A stretch of DNA of 64,000 bases from Tubiluchus corallicola. Its lineage: Eukaryota; Priapulida; Priapulimorpha; Priapulimorphida; Tubiluchidae. A program made the position numbers and the translations under genes. The stretch covers positions 1-64,000 of the forward strand of contig JAQGDQ010000557.1 in assembly GCA_030141605.1 (NCBI GenBank), written 5' to 3'. The notes beneath the pieces were generated by a model. It ran no database searches, had not been told where the DNA came from, and saw nothing but the letters and a program-made list of their open reading frames with translations. This document shows, piece by piece, positions 24,101 to 41,912 of this stretch (within the stretch, counting starts at the first letter, position 1; each line of letters opens with the position of its first letter).

Positions 24101-26833
24101 ACATTTTCACAAGATAAGCCCACCAACACATTAAAACATAAATCAATGATATGCATGTACATACATATATATGAAGAAAGAGGCTCGGAGACTTATCTGC
24201 GCACGCGCGGCATTTAAGTCTATGCATGCAATAGTCTTTGTGAAGCGAAGTTCCAAATCAATTAAATTACTACATGACAATTATTATTACTACTCACAGG
24301 TAAACTACTTCAAGAAACTTATTGGCTGGTGCAATTTAAAGGAAGACGGATGATTTTTAATATACTACCCCATTTTCAAGTCCGATAAAAAGTATACATT
24401 TTAACACAATTAATACTGCAAAAGCGTTTTTGATAATTAAATAGTAGATTAAAAACTTAACTAACAGCGGGCGAGCCCAACTATTGTTGACATCACAAAC
24501 TAACGTAATTTCCAACAGCAAAAATATTCCACGATCGTGTTTGCGAAAGCGAAAATGGTAGCACAGCACTGTTCACTGTGTTGTACTACAACTAGAAAGT
24601 TTTAAGATAAAAATTCAAATTTACCGTTGTGCTCACGCATAAGCTGGCGAACATGTGTCGTTCGTCACAAACTAACACACTTGAACTGAGAACTACAGTA
24701 CCTATTTTTGTGCAATGCGTTTGCGAAATGCAGGCGTTAGTGCCCGTCTTAGTGGCGTGAATGTGAAATTGTGTTTGTGTGGTAATAATTCTTTCACGTA
24801 AATCATTTTTGAAAAAATAGTATGTTTCCTTTCAATATTTTAAAAAGTAGATTGTTTTGACCTACAGTTCAAGATTGGGTTCGGTTTTGCTTTAAATTTT
24901 CGGGAAGAGCTCGACTATACTATTGAATCCACAACCCATGTTCAGAAAGCGATGATGCTTGCAGTGAACTATACCTGTGCTGTAATATGCCCAGTCAGTT
25001 ACAGTTTAAATGCACTTGCTGTTAAATCTTACCGATCGTGGGAAAACTATCATTAGTAACAGAACTCAGGTAAATGATTTTGTCACATCTTCGACCCCAA
25101 GTGCGTTTTATCAACTGCGTTCTGGTGTCAAGATTTTCAGGTTTTGTCAGAATCCAGCAGAACAGTTTCCATGGCTTTACACCTGGTAAAATAGCAAAAA
25201 AAATTGTGTGCAAAAATTGCGCAAGAAATAATAGCTGAGTAGCCATTCAATTTAGCACTACTAAGTGTGGTTAGTAAGTGGATGAATAACCGCAAAGAAA
25301 ATTAGTTCTATTTCACATCTAAACTGCCTTTAGCTGTTTATCTTAAGCTTAGACGCATCTTTCAGTCACTTGAGATAATTATATTCCGTTCTTACCACAA
25401 CCATCAACAAAATAAGTAGGTCCTGTGGCCATACTGCCACTAAGTGCTCAGCTTGCAGTGTGTCAGGCTGTATAAAAATAGTTATTAGTTGCTTAGAAAC
25501 TAGGAAACAAAATGATTTATTGTAATTACAACTATCATGAGGTAATTATGACCGGGCAAAGAAACCAGGACGCAAGGTAAGAAAAAGAGTCATTTCTACC
25601 TGGTAATTGGAAATTGGCGGAAAATAGTTCGTTTCCTCTTCTAAGTACGAATTCTTCTTCCCTGTGTCCTAAATGCAACTGAAAATACAAAATTTATGAA
25701 CGTGGCTGTACAATCAATGCCAACGAAACACCAAATAAATGCAGGGTGTTCCAAAAGAAACAATGCAATAGAAATCTGACAAAGTGAATCTGGACTTTTG
25801 CATCACGACAACAAAATGACGTAAAAATATAGTTTTTACGTGATTACACTCTAACTATCATGTAACTTTGTATGATCACACTAACATTATCGGACCTTTT
25901 ATGGTTAATTTTGGCATACTAGTTGTTACTGCACTATTTCTTTTGGAAAACCCTGTATATAAAACTATACCTTATAATTACGTGACAGCTCTTGAAAAAG
26001 CAAATATAACATTATAATTAATGTAAAAACTCGTACCATAGACGAACTGCAGAACGATACTATGAGCGGCCATATTTAAACATACGAAACTAAAAGCAAT
26101 GTAAGCTGATGATTACAATCTGTGGAGAAAACCTGGCAATTATCAACTTACATGCATTTAAAACATTTTACATAAGCTAGATATGTAGAACTTACACAAT
26201 CATGAAAGTTAAAAATTAGAAATTTACATTGAAATACCAATTTCTTGAGGTACAGAGAAATAGTACAACTGCATTGTGTTAAGTTTTTTATACAAATTTC
26301 CCGAAACTAATAGCCTCTCAAAGATAAGCCGCTACAGAAAGAAGATGAAGATATAGCCCACTGAAATAGAAGACGTGCACCTGATTTGGTAATGACAGAA
26401 GTATATACACATCGATATTCTTTTGGGTTGATCATGAGAACTTAGAAGTACCAATAGAAGAGGATTGAATGTAGATCAGCCTCGATGAGCAAGGTACTGC
26501 AGGGTTCACCTCAAATCGTTGACGCATAGGGACTATGTAAGTTCCTACTCTAAAGACTCCATCAATGTTCCAAGGCAAGGTGCTATGTTGACATTTTATT
26601 AACAGATTTTCTACAACTATCTGTAGAACTCAACAAAAGTTTAAACTTAATGTCAAAAATAAAGTTTCATAACTATAGTGATGAATAATAAGCTATGAAA
26701 TTTAGTCGATAAGCAATTTTACCTGCTTTTTTGAATCACTTCGTGTCATGAAATACATGACAATAAAAGCAAAAAATATGATGGAATTTTTTAAAAGGCC
26801 ACTTCTATACCGCAGTCTCCGAGGTAACCTCAT
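17184..26833 (-). CDS. C1GALT1: Core 1 beta-1,3-galactosyltransferase (T-synthase) type enzyme
   Basis: Exons (minus): 26723-26833, 25600-25668, possibly 25395-25466, 25033-25182 (or from 25174), 22654-22798, 21516-21719, 19722-19866, 18099-18299, 17184-17384. Exon 1 gives a basic N terminus then a hydrophobic signal anchor (IIFFAFIVMYF), the type II Golgi layout. The catalytic part shows CWILTKPENLDTRT, TWGRRCDK, KADDDTY (the DxD metal/UDP-Gal site), YMSGGPGCVL and the GEDW segment with conserved Cys. The family adds galactose to O-GalNAc to make core 1. Junctions from the 25033 exon onward agree in phase. The N-terminal part is less sure: the first AG before the 25182 exon needs one base of carry-over, while earlier exons end in phase 0; AG at 25176-25175 would restore phase. 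The C-terminal exon (GKVEMIRPGAGPM..., stop 17184-17186) follows a weak GTATCG donor. Without splicing there, the frame runs to a stop at 18015-18017 with a hydrophobic tail. Length about 400-430 residues; the human enzyme is about 363. Confidence 0.88.
19257..19314. repeat. TAAGTGTG microsatellite
   Basis: About seven imperfect copies of GTAAGTGT in an intron of C1GALT1 (minus). The donor-like GTAAGT motifs are on the plus strand, so they are not donors for this gene. Confidence 0.9.
20120..20525. repeat. Pentanucleotide array, CAAxx to (AATAC)n
   Basis: A continuous five-base register begins with variable CAACA/CAATG units, then CAATG/CAAAG, then about 50 pure CAATA units from about 20261 to 20509. 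It lies in the C1GALT1 intron between exons 21516-21719 and 19722-19866. All frames are open, so apparent proteins are artefacts. It forms one arm of the quasi-palindrome with 20536-20838. Confidence 0.98.
20536..20838. repeat. (GTACT)n array, inverted relative to the AATAC array
   Basis: About 60 units of GTACT with one GTTCT variant near 20611. Its reverse complement is (CAGTA)n, one base different from the CAATA of the neighbouring array. The junction TACAATA-CTT-TATTGTA is a perfect 7-bp stem. Each unit holds a GTAC palindrome. Confidence 0.98.
20839..20925. repeat. Degenerate CTAGG pentamer tract
   Basis: Continues the five-base habit with CTAGG, CTACG and TTAGG variants after the GTACT array. 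A separate pentamer family in the same intron. Confidence 0.85.
21059..21162. repeat. ATC/GTC trinucleotide repeat
   Basis: Runs of CATCAT broken by GTCGTCGTCGCCGCC, then a longer ATC run. It is intronic in C1GALT1. Confidence 0.95.
21795..22073. repeat. Pentamer tract grading into (ACACT)n
   Basis: From about 21800 the sequence reads as variable five-base units (TATGC, TATAC, TACAT, TACGT), becoming pure CACTA from about 21950 to 22065. It lies in the intron between exons 22654-22798 and 21516-21719 of C1GALT1. Confidence 0.93.
23353..23691 (-). mobile_element. Fragment of a non-LTR retrotransposon ORF2 C terminus
   Basis: The minus-strand frame reads RIGFSQLNYDLF ... CNCGF...ESVEHFLLHCPLH...AR. 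This CxC-x(n)-E-x-HFLLHCP pattern is the zinc-knuckle-like tail found after the reverse transcriptase of CR1/Jockey/RTE-like elements. About 112 residues remain; the polymerase region is absent, so it is a dead 5'-truncated copy. It sits in an intron of C1GALT1 in the gene's own orientation. Confidence 0.75.
24370..24565 (-). repeat. Interspersed repeat copy A (partner at 56398-56580)
   Basis: Read on the minus strand, this begins TTTTCGCTTTCGCAAACAC and ends near TTAAAATGTATACTTTTTAT. The plus strand at 56398-56580 has the same start and end blocks with a diverged middle (GTGCTGTTGAAAATTA-like versus GCTGTTGGAAATTA). It is an unclassified interspersed repeat. I see no clear tRNA promoter boxes. 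Confidence 0.6.
25742..25955. mobile_element. Mariner-like MITE in C1GALT1 intron 1
   Basis: The left end is CAGGGTGTTCCAAAAGAAAC; the right end, reverse-complemented, is CAGGGTTTTCCAAAAGAAAT, with about 25 of 29 terminal bases matching. The element is 214 bp with no coding region. CAGGGTGTTCC ends are common in mariner-derived elements. TA is on the right flank, TG on the left, so the target duplication has decayed. Confidence 0.8.
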
Positions 26834-27123
26834 GATGTCAATGATGACGTTGGCGATACTTCGTTTTCATAAACACGCTTTAATATATTATGATTAGTCA
26901 TCATCAATGCCCAAGGTCAAGTAATTGTTAATGTGAAAAAGTCCAAAGAAGCCCTTCAGAGCAGACTAGAGTGACTTTCATCATATTGCAACATTCTAAA
27001 AAAATGAGCAAACGTACAAAAAATATAGGATTAAGCTGAGAATGCAAACACATGACTTAGTATTGGAAGAGGTAGGTTTTCTAAGTAATATTGTCAACAC
27101 TCACACTCACAGTCTCTTCTCCC

Positions 27124-27126
<3 letters not shown>

Positions 27127-27183
<57 letters not shown>

Positions 27184-27185
27184 CC

Positions 27186-27230
<45 letters not shown>

Positions 27231-27234
27231 TCTC
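27127..27234. repeat. (CT)n array
   Basis: About 105 bp of CT with a few CCC and TTT interruptions. It lies 0.3 kb upstream of the C1GALT1 start codon region. Confidence 0.97.
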
Positions 27235-28467
27235 TATCTTACTCATATCGTTATAACCTCACATCATACAAGGCTTGGGACAAATGAATTCACAATATGC
27301 GTTATAATAACATTTTTAATACATGTCATGTACAAGTAACTTACAAAAAACCGAATTAGTGCATTGCCTCTCGCAAATTACAAAAACTGGCGGGCAGCGA
27401 ATTAAATTAATGTATTAAGCCAATTTAACCAATAAAATTGATTAATGGAGAATATCTTAACTGAACCTATGCAGCAGCAATCGCAGTTTACCAAACTCTT
27501 TATTATACACACTCATTAACGGCTACTTCATCTTTCCCGAAGTAATTCATAGCCAAACTGAATCATTTGACGTGGCCATTGGTAAGTACATAAAAGGCGC
27601 ATCTAAAACACATTTTAAAAAATTTCGGAAAATGCACCACTACATATTAAAACCGCCTTCAAAGTTATTTCAACTTATTGTAAAAGCAGAAATATGTACG
27701 CTCACCTATCTAGAATCAAAGTCAGTTCATCACCTTAAAACTGAATTCCAATTTTAGCAAACTAGATCCGTACAAAAGACTAGCGAATACAGGCAGGATA
27801 CCGGTTCCAGCTAAACTTCGAACACTGTGCAACTCTCCCCTTCTAGCTCCTGTTATTATCATGGGCACTCATGGAGAAAGAAAGTTGAACGAAACGCAGT
27901 GTGACCAACGTGATTATTTCGCTCAAGTGTAGGAGGTAATCAGACAGCCTATATAATACTCCACTGGGACCACTGGTTTACACAAGTAGTTAGCAAATCT
28001 CCACTAATAATGGAATGAATCACTCGCATTTTAATTTTGACACCAAGCCTATTTGAAAAGAAACAGATGTGAAAAACTGTTATTAAGCCTGAACCCCCGG
28101 ACCTCCCTGTTGCATGTCGGGTGTTTTTATCTAGGTCCGTCATTTAAATTTAGGCTTCAGGCTAGACCTTTTCACATTAAACATTTGTTTCTTTCGAGAA
28201 AATATGGTTTTAAAATTCAATGGTTTTATTCCATAATCCTAAAATTAAAATTTTGAATAATTAATTTATTATCCTCGATTGGAAGATTGAGAAAAAGGGA
28301 TCAAACGCAGAATCCTAGCAAAGTTCATCCTGATGACTCCGAGTTTGGCATATGGTGTAGGTGAGGGGCAGACAACGTGTGTTTAAGTCTGTCTTGTTCT
28401 AATTTATGTTCTAAATTACTCATAATTCCGGAAGAAAGGTGGGAGAAAACTTGGGAGAATGAGAAAG

Positions 28468-28760
<293 letters not shown>

Positions 28761-28775
28761 GAGAGGGGAAACAAA

Positions 28776-28785
28776 AAGAGAGAGT

Positions 28786-28851
<66 letters not shown>
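28776..28851. repeat. (GA)n array
   Basis: GA dinucleotides with the opposite strand sense to the CT array at 27127, about 320 bases upstream of the TMEM208 start. Confidence 0.97.
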
Positions 28852-29168
28852 CTCGAAAATATCAATTAAATTATTATATGCCTGTCCTGTACTATTTAAA
28901 AGCAAAGGAAGAGATTGCCGTCGTGTATCGACCGCACCTCGCGGTAAACACGTCACTTCAGTTTCGTTCATTTCAACTTTGTGACTTTTACTAGCGCCTA
29001 CTGGATTCATTTCATGCATGTTTCTGTAACTACATGAACTTCTTCAACTTCTAATAAAATGCATTTTGTTCTAAATTAATAATATATTTCGATAGCAAAC
29101 TATTTTTACTATATTTAGTCGTAGTCATTTAACTGAAAAACATTTGTGTGGATTTGTCAGCTGCTAGC

Positions 29169-34271
<5,103 letters not shown>

Positions 34272-34712
34272 CCCTATAAATAACTTTAGTTATGATGTTC
34301 AAATTACTGTTGATTTTGTTGCATACGTTTTTATATTATTCCCATGTTGTAATATAATCTTATTGACAATGTATATAAGAAAATGAAATGCAAAACAAGA
34401 GCTTTACGTAATTTTATTACGAATTGTATATATATTCATTTTTTATTCTTCGTGTATTCTTTCTCTTGAGAAGAGGATAAATCTACGTGCTAAACACAGT
34501 ATTAATAGTACTCTGTCATAGTTTGCCATTGCTTCATCTAGGCATTCGCCCAAATATTACCTTGTCTCACTATTATAGACATTAGGGAAGCACTAACACA
34601 TTTATTCAAATGGAAAAACACTTGTTAAACAGCTTTTGTCAATTTGGCAAGCAGCAGTTGTTATTATTTTGTTTTGAAGGGACTAGATGTTAACTAAAGC
34701 TCACTAATGTTT

Positions 34713-36892
34713 TCACAGATTAGAATCTTTGCAAGATTGGAAATTTATCTCACCGTACTGCACTTCAAAAATTACTTGTTGAATCTTCATTTTAACTAAA
34801 CTCTTTGTCCTCTGATTTGCAATGCTGCGTAGTTCATTTGCAACATGTCTCCCAAATGTATCATTCTCGTCTTCTTCTAATTGGTAATTTCTTTCTCTCC
34901 CTGATTTGAAAAATTTGCAGGCTTCTGCAAGTAGTTCGTCACTTGTAGACGTTTGTGCAGATCTTTTGTTCCTTTGAAGTCTTGATACTGGTAATGCTGG
35001 TGACATTGTGTGTGTAGACTGCTGGTCCATGGGTATTTCTGAGAGCGAATTGCAGGTCGATGTTTGGTGATCACTTAGTAATTCGTTTGGCTGATTCAAT
35101 TCATCGTAATACTCATCTGTTATCCCTGTTAAGTCATCATCATCTAACTCATCTTTAATGATGCAGTCTGCATCCTGAAACACATTGAAATCAATTAGAT
35201 AGATACAGAGCAACATCACACATAAAATGAAGAACTGTTACAGTCACTAATTAAAAGTGTGTACTAGTATAAAGCTTTTTTTCTCTTATTTCTAAATATA
35301 TCTGAAAGTATTCACCTGTTTTTGGTAGTGTTTGTCATGCTGCTAACACACTATAGACAATTTGATAAGCGTCGCAAAAGAGCGCATGTTGCTAAGAAAA
35401 AATTGTGTTTAATCACTACCTAAAAAAACCCATAAGACATTTTTCTAGGAGGGCAAAGACAGCAGCAAAATTGAAAGTATAGGTTGGAGCTCACACTAGG
35501 ATACTGGATGATAGTATTGCCAGTAATGTCCTTGCATTGCTGGACATGGATCTGGCAATGACTAATTCCTAAATGAATTTTGTGGATAATTATAAGCACA
35601 ACCTAAAGAACAACCCAATTTCAAACATAAAGCATTACCAGATCAAGACCTTTTTCTTGATGTGTAAATCGTCAAGAATAGTATTAGACATTATTTACGT
35701 AAACTTTCAATCCGTCTACACGTATATAAGCATACATGGACATATACCAGCAACATTAAGATAATGTTAGAAGCTTCAAGTTTGCCTTTTATAGACTATA
35801 ATGAAAAAAGTACAAAGAGAAGTCGTACAGAAACTGCCAGTTGCTGTTGGAGGATGGGAAAATAAAACAAAATCACCAAAGGAGATAATTTCAAAAATTC
35901 TTACTCTGGAATTAGATAATGCGGGTTTTGTCGGAATGATGTGATGATCCAGGAACTGCAAACTTTGATAATGCGCCCATTTTGATACGTACTCTCTTTC
36001 TTCATTTGACCTTGCTTCCTTTCCCTTCTCAGAAGCATACTGAGTACGCAAGCCTTTTATTTTCTTCTTTATTTCTTCTTCTACAATATGAGTAAAAGAG
36101 TTACTAGTTGAATAAGATCATGAGACGGTGTGTGTAACATCTCTGCTCAGATTAATAAACAGCAGTCGTTTGTGTAAATGATCTACTGAATAAGTAAAGT
36201 GTAATTCAGTATTATCTGTTGAACATTTATAATATATTTAATTACTAGAAATTAAAATTAATTGCCAGCGACCAGTCATTATAAATAATAAGTATAACTA
36301 CTGAAAGCTTTAAACCATTCTCTTTTAAATTTCTGAACTAATGTCAAACCATCGGACGGACAGCAGTCAGTAAAGATATAACAAAAAATATAATACATGT
36401 ATGATAAGCATTTATTGCATTTTTGATCGTCGATGGCGCCAGTAAATCACAGCTCTGACAATTTTGTCGCAGAACTGATTTCTTAATAATATAGACCAAT
36501 GAATCCTAATTGAGATCAAAAAAAGAATGTTAATGTGCATTAAACTGTATTAATGGATTACTAGCACAAAGACTGCATTACCTGCCTTTAATTTGTTGCT
36601 CTAAAATTATAAAGCTAAAAATCCTTTAGGTCTACTGAATAGAAGCAAATCTGACCCATCTGTTAATCAGAAATAGGCCTACAGGCTACAGTGTCAATTA
36701 CTTACCTGTCGTCTGCAAACTGAAAGCAATTTCTTGCAGTGAACGTCTCCTCTTGATTTTATTATGATAAGCAGGGTCATTCGTGTCCCACAAAACTCTG
36801 TGCGCCCTGAAGAGTTCTACAAGCTTCAACACATTCTCAAATGTCCACCTGTACGGGCCTATTTCCATCTCAAACGATACGCCACAATTCAC
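34713..36892 (-). CDS. MADF-BESS domain protein, putative transcription regulator
   Basis: Three exons (minus): 36706-36892, 35905-36080 and 34713-35174, joined in phase (1, 0) to give 274 residues. The MADF domain spans residues about 15-110: LVELFRAHRVLWDTNDPAYHNK, then LQEIAFSL, and in exon 2 KIKGLRTQYASEKGK and YVSKWAHYQSLQFLDHH. A Ser/Asp-rich linker (DELDDDDLTGIT) follows. Near the C terminus, DTFGRHVANELRSI...MKIQQVIFEVQ fits a BESS motif, the protein-interaction helix often paired with MADF. MADF is a Myb/SANT-like DNA-binding fold. Start could be M at 36892 or the second M (MEIGPYRW), eight residues later. It converges tail to tail with TMEM208, 440 bases between stop codons. Targets unknown. 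Confidence 0.87.
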
Positions 36893-39800
36893 ATTCCTAC
36901 TTCAGCAGGACGGTAACATATTCTTTTATAGCTTTTTATTCAGCAAAGCTACAGACATCTCGAACGCTGCACAGTCAGACAGCCACTGTCAACAAAAATG
37001 GCGGCAATTGATGTGTTCTCCTGTTCAAGCTGTTGAAAATTGAAACACATGTTGCTGCTACAGCGTACAGCAGGCTGCGCGTCCGGTCAATAACCTTCTA
37101 GGCCAGTTATAGTAACGTGAACGTAGCTTTTGAAAAATTTGCTTTGCGTTTTGACAAAGTGCCCATAGTATGTTGATCATTCATGCTAAATTAAAAAACA
37201 TTGTAAGTACACTATTACAAAAACTGCAGTGTAAACCTTTAAATGTTTTGTGGCGGATAAACGTCAAAGAAACGAGACTGGTGAAGTGTGGGTATTCACT
37301 AAACGGCATTAGAAACCATCTTCCGCTTTGTTATTTGATACACAACAACCACGTGCGTGCGTATGTGTGTGTTTGCGCTCACGCACGCATATGTCTCTGT
37401 GTATTTGTGTGAAAAAGCATGTGTTTAGCCAAAAGGCTATCATGTCATGGTGAGTGTAGTTTTTGACAGCGTCTTTCTTATATGAATTTTACATGAAAAC
37501 AGTTTTCGGTAAAACCGCAGCCAAGCCCTATTGTGCGGAAATACCTCACACCTAATTAACAACGATCATGGCAAAGGGACTTCAGAACAGAGCAGGCGTA
37601 CTGGTAGGTTCAGACTCGGCAGGTGATAACGAGGTTAGCCTCACGATGCGTTCGTTATATTAATTAGGGTAGTCTGGCGCTAATGTAATTTTGCTCCAAT
37701 GTGACTTTACTTTAATTTAATTTAATAGCGCTCTAATTCTACTTCAGTGTGATTTTAATTACTGTGGCTTTAACTTATATTCTATTTTAAGGTAATTTTA
37801 ATTAAGCATTGTGGTTTTTAATTGTATTCTATTTTTTAACTAGATTGTTGTTCAACTAATGTGGTTTTAGTGCGCCCTTAAAAAAGCTACTCATGCTGGA
37901 ATTAATAAATAATGAATGTTTATCACGTGACGTGGAACGTGTTTAGTGACGGTTTTCATGAAAGATCCATAAAACATAAAGACGTTCCAGAAAAATAAAG
38001 GAAAAACGTTTTGACTGTATATTACTCTTCGATTGTGTGAAAGTCGAGAAATAACGTTCCCATATTTTCCAAGCAGTCTCAACTTATTCTCATTTCCTCC
38101 TTTTTGTTTCAAAATTCAATGGTTTTTTTCCTATCCTGATCAATGATCTCAAAATTAAGATTATAAATAAATAAGTAATTACTCACGAATCATTCTATTC
38201 ATTAATTAAATAATTAAAACAGTCTAATCCATCATTAACACTCTAGCGTGAGTAAACTAACGCTTGAAAATTGTTGGGCCGGTTAGTAAATTATGACAAT
38301 AGAATTAAAGTGGCGTTTACGTAGCATCAGGATGCGTATGCGTTTCCAACTGCGGAATAGCTGTGGAAAAAATCAATCGGAATAGCTGCATAAAAAGAAT
38401 AACGCATATGCAGGCAGCATAAACGAGTGCATTGAAAACAGCATAAGTCCTAAACCTATTTTATCTATTCCGCATCTCATAAAACGCATACGCATCCGCA
38501 TACTATGTAAACGCCACGACAAGGGCAAGGCCTAGAGATCATGGTGTTGCGTTTATCACCCTAGTTCAAATATCGATTTTTTTTTGTTCAAATTTATTTT
38601 CCCAAGAACTTGGTTTGAAAATTTAGTAATTGTGAGCTCATTCTGTTTTAACTAATTGAAGAAGATGATGATGATAATGATGACGACAACATATATGGAT
38701 ACGTAACACTGGTACGATAATTAAAGTGAAATGTTAACTTAGACGTCGATGTTAGTATATGACACAACATCACAACTTTCCACAATACGCCGTAACCCCT
38801 GCTGATGGAGTCAATGTGTTATCTCTCCTACTTGGAATAAGTAATTTAGAACCCGGGTAAAATGCCTTCTCTAAATTTGGGTAAAGGCGACTTACAAAAA
38901 TCAAATTTTGTAAATGTATTATCGTTTGCTTTATTTTTCTATATAGTTTTTTCAGTCCGTAAGTGAAAGTAACATTGCCCATGAAGAGTTAAAATGCTGG
39001 TCATCATAGCTCTAAAAGTTCTGTCACTGTTTATTGTTGGGTGTCCTGTGTTTCATTCGCCTCCTTGGTAGTCCGGTCAAAATACGGTTTGAACCGGACA
39101 AAAACGTGGTATGGCTGAATTTTTACACAGGCACGCAGAAAGTCGTTCAGAACAACTTATCAAAAAAAACCATAAATCCACCGTGGGGGAAAAGTTGTGG
39201 AGCTTTAAATTCATAACAGCCCATAACAGCTATAACAATTAAGGTGAATACCCTCCCGAACAAACTTTAATGAAAAAAAAATTGAACCAGACATTAAAGA
39301 ACTGTTCAAGTGTTCCTCAACTTTAGTCTCTAAGCACAACCGTGACCACTAGGCAACTCACTGTGAGGCATTGAAATAAAAAACTGATGGTTTAGTTAGT
39401 TTATTTGTGCTAGCTACGTTGTTCATTATGACTTCTAATCGTCTGCCAAGGGAAAACACTCTCGGACGATGCTTCTCAGAATCAGAGTTTCTCAGACACA
39501 TTCATCTCTTTGCAAACCCTGAATTTTTTAAAATTACAACGACAATTTTTGAAACAAGTTGTAAAAGCAAATTTCTTTGTATCGCTTTGTTATAAAATTT
39601 AACATTGTACCAACACTTGCAGTAATAAATCTGTAACTAGCCCACAACAAGCGTTTATTTATTGGGCTCCTATATAAATGGCAACATGACGTTGTATTTC
39701 ACAGACAAATCCCGCAAAATAATTTTGTGAAAATATATCAAGAGAATTAATTTTGCGCATGTTAGGTGGCATAATATTAATCGTCATCATCATAAAAGAG

Positions 39801-41912
39801 GAAGTAAATGTTCAAAATTACATTGTTATAATTATATAACAATTAATTGATAATCAAAAGCAATTCTACCTTAGAGCTATTCATTTAATTGCTTGGTTCG
39901 TATGGTATGGTATCAGCATTTGAAGCTACTTTTGTCACAAAACTTTTGATTCGGTTTTGAGAATACGTTTCCAACTTTTAATTTTTAAGGAATTTGTAAT
40001 TTTAACGCTTTAGGAGAGGGGGCTTTTACACGACTAAATCTTATTTGGCAAGAATGTGCTATCCATCAACAGTTACTTGTAATTTTTATTAACTAACACG
40101 TATACGTGTTCCCGTGTATTCTATTTTAACTGTTTTAAGAAATTTGCGAAGTACTGTGGTCCATTTTAAGTCCATTTTAGCACTATGAAAGAAATAATAT
40201 TGAATAAATTATTAACTATTATCATCAGACTACTCAGTCTCACGAGATGGCAAATCTGAAGGTTCCTAAAAAAAGTTCAGAAAACTCCAGATTTTTGACA
40301 TCGACTTTAAATATGTATTGACTATGTGATTGAAACTAGTTGCATAAACAAAATTCAACTTATAGAGATAAAGGAATTTATAAAATGAATAATAAATTTA
40401 TCAATTGTTTTTCAAAAAAATACGAAACTGCACACCAGTGCACAGTAGGCACAATAATAACTTTTCTGGGCATAACTTTTTACTTTTTAACCGAGTAAAA
40501 TATATAAGCATTCTAATAGTAAACGAATATCTCAGCAGCGTCATCTGGTAGCTGTGAGGGTAACTAAAAACCTGCAGTTGGCATGTAATCACCTTTTTGC
40601 TTTTCTCTACACAAACACTATGTAATATATGTAGATTGATTTCACAAATACAAAGGTCGAACAATGTTGTTACATAAAGTGGAGTTTGTCTGAACTTTGT
40701 ACGAGATCCTCAATTGGGTTGCATTTTTTTCCTTTTTCTTTTTTGTTTTGTTTTATTCTATGGATAAATACTGAAATAATCTGAGGAAAAAACTTTATAA
40801 AAAACTTGAAAACTGGTTCAACCATCTCTCATTTACATTTAGGACACTCATAAAGAGCACCATCCTCTTGAATTCTAATATGGCGGCTTTTTATAAATGT
40901 AAAATGTCTATGGAAAAACCCGTAAACGCCTCTCATTTGTCAGAGTAGAGAAATCAAGAAATTGACAAAATAAATATGAAGCCCCAGAAAACACGCAAAA
41001 TGACACCTGACAGCAGAACGCGAGTAAAATTGTCAGAAAATAAGACACACGCGTCCACACACACATGACACGACCGCGATACGGTATCTCTAACTACACC
41101 AATGAAGTTTAAAAATCTAACTTTCTACTTTATGGTGTAGTTGAAAGTAGATCAACAAGCAAACGTATACGCCAAAATGTATAACTACTTGAATTTTGTG
41201 GCTATTGAGACTTCTGAACATCTTCAAGTAGCTTTAAGAAGGTTTGCATGACATAGTAGCAAAGTTGCACCACATAATGCTCTGAACCAATATCAATTAT
41301 TGTTTTAAACTGGCAAATCAAAATAGAAGTTTGTTTTAACAGAAACGCGGGGTAAAGGGGTAAAGCAATTCTAGTATGCGCGCACAATCTGCTTTTCATA
41401 TATTCACTCCGGACATTCCTAGATGAAAAACGCTTACTTATAAATCGTGTTTCATATCTGAGAATAACAGAAAATTCTTTTTTTGTTAACAGCAACCTCA
41501 CCTGCTTCAAAACAAAACGTTTGCAAATGCCTCCTGTCATATTTTCATTTTTCTACTGCAGCCCTTCATGCCCACTAACCTTATTTGGAACGATTTGTAA
41601 AAAAACATTTAAATGCTCTGCAAGTAGAGTAATGTGAATTCTAGCTCTTTAACAGTACAGTTCTTGTTGCATTAATAAAATAGGTATAGAAGATTAAATT
41701 ACTGACTGGCTTCACGTAGTTAATTTATTACGTGATATATAGCTGATTGTGTGAATTCGCAGGCTGTACATTCTCATTGTGCTGAGCGCTTTAGTTGCGC
41801 AGACCGTATCGACCAGCAGCAAAATATTGCCCGTATGAATGAAGTTCCCAGGAGAGAATGCTGCATTCTGCGTGTATGATTGCAAGGTACTAGATAGTGG
41901 AAACAAGCTAGA
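36893..41912. other. Intergenic region, MADF-BESS to ANO7-like gene
   Basis: Five kilobases without a recognisable gene. The left end should hold the MADF-BESS promoter. It has a 208-bp MITE at 38310-38517, a TTTAATT/AATGTG-rich low-complexity zone at 37680-37860, and a block at 38110-38175 resembling 28215-28260 (shared AAAATTCAATGGTTTT). Short open frames are not convincing. Confidence 0.6.
38310..38517. mobile_element. 208-bp MITE with ~37-bp terminal inverted repeats
   Basis: The left end GTGGCGTTTACGTAGCATCA matches the reverse complement of the right end with a few changes, through GATGCGTATGCGTTT. A second inner pair GCGGAATAG / CTATTCCGC adds symmetry. No target-site duplication is clear and there is no coding region. 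Confidence 0.85.
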
